Assembly: GCA_913020115.1 (NCBI GenBank)
Contig: CAJWBQ010000002.1
Location: forward strand, 1 to 64,000
Direction: 5' to 3'
Origin: an uncultured Cellvibrionales bacterium
Lineage (GTDB): Bacteria; Pseudomonadota; Gammaproteobacteria; Pseudomonadales; Cellvibrionaceae
DNA length: 64,000 nucleotides
In this document: piece after piece, positions 62,695 to 64,000 of the stretch
Layout of the letters: every line of letters starts with the position of its first letter
Position numbering within the stretch: the stretch's first letter is position 1
Notes under the pieces: model-generated
Database searches by the model: none
Seen by the model: the letters and a program-made list of their open reading frames with translations, nothing else
What the model was told of the DNA's origin: nothing
Position numbers and translations under genes: made by a program

Positions 62695-64000
62695 ATGGAA
62701 TTACCCCCCTTACCGCAAAATTCACTAAACAGTGGCGACACCGCTCGCGTGCCCAATGCCGCGGCGCTCACCAAACTGCTAGAAGTTGCGGTGGGCGAAA
62801 CCCTAAGCGCGCGCGTAATTCAAGCAACTTTAGCCACAGAGAAACAGCGCGACCAACTTTTGCAGCAACTGCTGAGCAAACACCAGCCGCCTGGCGGTAC
62901 GCCTGGCACAAAAACTCAAGCCCTTGCAGGACAACAAACTATTAGCCAGTCGCTCACTCAGGCATTGGCCCAAGCGGCTTATCAAGGCGGCGGTATACCG
63001 CGGCAAACGGTCATCCCCCCCGCTATTTTGTCGGCCATTGCCAAGTCTAGCCAAGACAGTCAGTTGCTCAAACTGCTGCAATCACCACAGTTGAAGCTGC
63101 TAGAGATGACAGTAAAGGGCAAGCCTGTCATTACCTACACCGACAAAGCCGTAAGCGCGGGTGAGCACTTAATGTTGAAAATGGCAGGCACCAATCGTTT
63201 GACGGTGATTGATACTCGCCTCTCCCAAAGCGCGGTGAAAAGCACTGTCGACAACAGCGCAAGAGCGGTGGTGCGCGACGCCTTACGCACCGCCCTACCC
63301 AACCAGCAAGGTTTGCAGAAAGTGCTCTCGGCCCTGCAGCAAGTGCACAGGCTTGCCAGCCCGATTAAACAGGCGGTAGTGCCACCGGCATTACAGTCCG
63401 GCATTCAAAAAGTGCTGGTTAATTTACCCAGCGTAAACCAACTGTCTAAGCCGGCGGGGGTTAAACAAGCACTGCAAAACAGCGGCGTACAGTTAGAAGC
63501 CAAGCTGGCGTCCCAGCTCAGCCCTAAAGGTCGCGAACAATTGGCCGCCCAAAAATCTCAAGCCTTTATTCCTTCCGCGACCACCGAAGCCAGCATAAAG
63601 AAACCTTCGTTGAACTTAAGAACTGCGCCTGCTGGTATAAAGCCAAATATTACCGCCCCCCTCAGGGGCCAAACTACTGCGATGGCAAACCCTAGCCCCA
63701 AACAAATGAACGCGACCTTAAGTGGAGATGTTAAATCTAACTTATTGAACGCTCTCACATCCTCAACGCACTCCCTCGGCAAACCGCTCGCGGCAGATGC
63801 CCAGGGTTTAGACCGCTTGTTTGCAGCAAGCCCAAAATTGGGCAATACCGATCAAGCACTACAACAACTGCTACAAAATATACTGCCCGGCCGAAATACC
63901 TCCTCCACCTTGAACACAGCTGAAGGTCATCGAGCCATTCGCAATCAACTGACTCAGGTTTTGCATCAAACCATTCTGGCCAGTTTAGCCAAAGTACAGA
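62695..64000 (+). CDS. FliK-like flagellar hook-length control protein, N-terminal part (3' end outside window)
   Basis: The frame is open from ATG at 62695 to the window end, 435 complete codons with no stop. The translation is rich in Gln, Ala and Leu, with blocks such as KLLQSPQLKLLEMTVKGKPV and GTNRLTVIDTRLSQSAVKS followed by a low-complexity helical stretch, as in FliK-like proteins next to ccmA in Pseudomonas. FliK sets hook length and switches flagellar export substrate; a second gene copy near ccm is often annotated so, and a role in flagella is supported here by the sigma-28 promoter. The C-terminal domain that would confirm it is beyond the window. The ribosome binding site is weak. 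Confidence 0.75.
   Translation, partial: MELPPLPQNSLNSGDTARVPNAAALTKLLEVAVGETLSARVIQATLATEKQRDQLLQQLLSKHQPPGGTPGTKTQALAGQQTISQSLTQALAQAAYQGGGIPRQTVIPPAILSAIAKSSQDSQLLKLLQSPQLKLLEMTVKGKPVITYTDKAVSAGEHLMLKMAGTNRLTVIDTRLSQSAVKSTVDNSARAVVRDALRTALPNQQGLQKVLSALQQVHRLASPIKQAVVPPALQSGIQKVLVNLPSVNQLSKPAGVKQALQNSGVQLEAKLASQLSPKGREQLAAQKSQAFIPSATTEASIKKPSLNLRTAPAGIKPNITAPLRGQTTAMANPSPKQMNATLSGDVKSNLLNALTSSTHSLGKPLAADAQGLDRLFAASPKLGNTDQALQQLLQNILPGRNTSSTLNTAEGHRAIRNQLTQVLHQTILASLAKVQ

Overview
The window reads as a stretch of gammaproteobacterial chromosome. Markers are ZipA (restricted to Gammaproteobacteria) in an smc-zipA-ligA operon, AcnB-type aconitase, MiaE, the full cytochrome c maturation set (ccmA-I), and a FliK-like gene divergent from ccmA, a neighbourhood I recall from Pseudomonas relatives. 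A large TonB-dependent receptor, flagellar and chemotaxis genes, acyl-CoA oxidation genes and a Baeyer-Villiger-type monooxygenase suggest a free-living, probably marine heterotroph of the Cellvibrionales kind. The family-level placement is inference. No CRISPR array, insertion sequence, prophage or transposase was found.

Layout. 0-4.7 kb: 3' end of gltA, a chemoreceptor with a flagellar-type promoter, a LapG-like periplasmic protease, hpd and a divergent Lrp/AsnC regulator. 4.7-15.6 kb: an accessory uptake and catabolism block, all on the minus strand: MFS transporter, TPR-sulfotransferase, TonB-dependent receptor, nitrilase-superfamily hydrolase, a MocR-type regulator with an unusual C-terminal extension, and a secreted beta-lactamase-fold serine hydrolase. 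Two near-identical operator-like sites precede the receptor and the nitrilase. 15.9-22.1 kb: a ribosome hibernation factor behind an attenuator-like hairpin, a PilZ protein, and a 1701-residue protein joining an M1 aminopeptidase, a TolB-like propeller and an amidohydrolase. 22.4-28.3 kb: an unrecognised protein, miaE, a class III nucleotide cyclase with FHA domain, a DUF1289 protein and acnB. 28.3-37.8 kb: solute-binding protein/patatin pair, SCP2/acyl-CoA dehydrogenase pair, DUF3482 GTPase/DUF2868 membrane pair, an AraC regulator, a small membrane protein and a HAD phosphatase. 37.8-46.4 kb: ligA, zipA, smc, ccmI, ccmH. 46.5-46.7 kb: tRNA-Val and tRNA-Asp behind a strong promoter. 46.8-56.6 kb: CPBP protease, a LysR-MFS-GNAT-amidohydrolase run, panB, monooxygenase, a 49-residue membrane protein, a DUF481 protein and mscS. 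56.6-62.5 kb: yigZ and ccmGFEDCBA. 62.7 kb to the end: a FliK-like gene behind a FliA-type promoter, cut by the window edge.

How parts work together. The ccm genes export heme and attach it to apocytochromes. They are split into ccmABCDEFG and ccmHI in the same order and orientation, with about 10.9 kb between them, the tRNA pair lying at the ccmH side. The MocR block looks like one regulated system for importing a substrate across the outer membrane and hydrolysing an amide or nitrile bond in it. The most unusual items are the three-module M1/propeller/amidohydrolase protein, the paired MocR operator candidates, the extended MocR regulator, the hpf leader hairpin and the FliA-type promoter upstream of the FliK-like gene.
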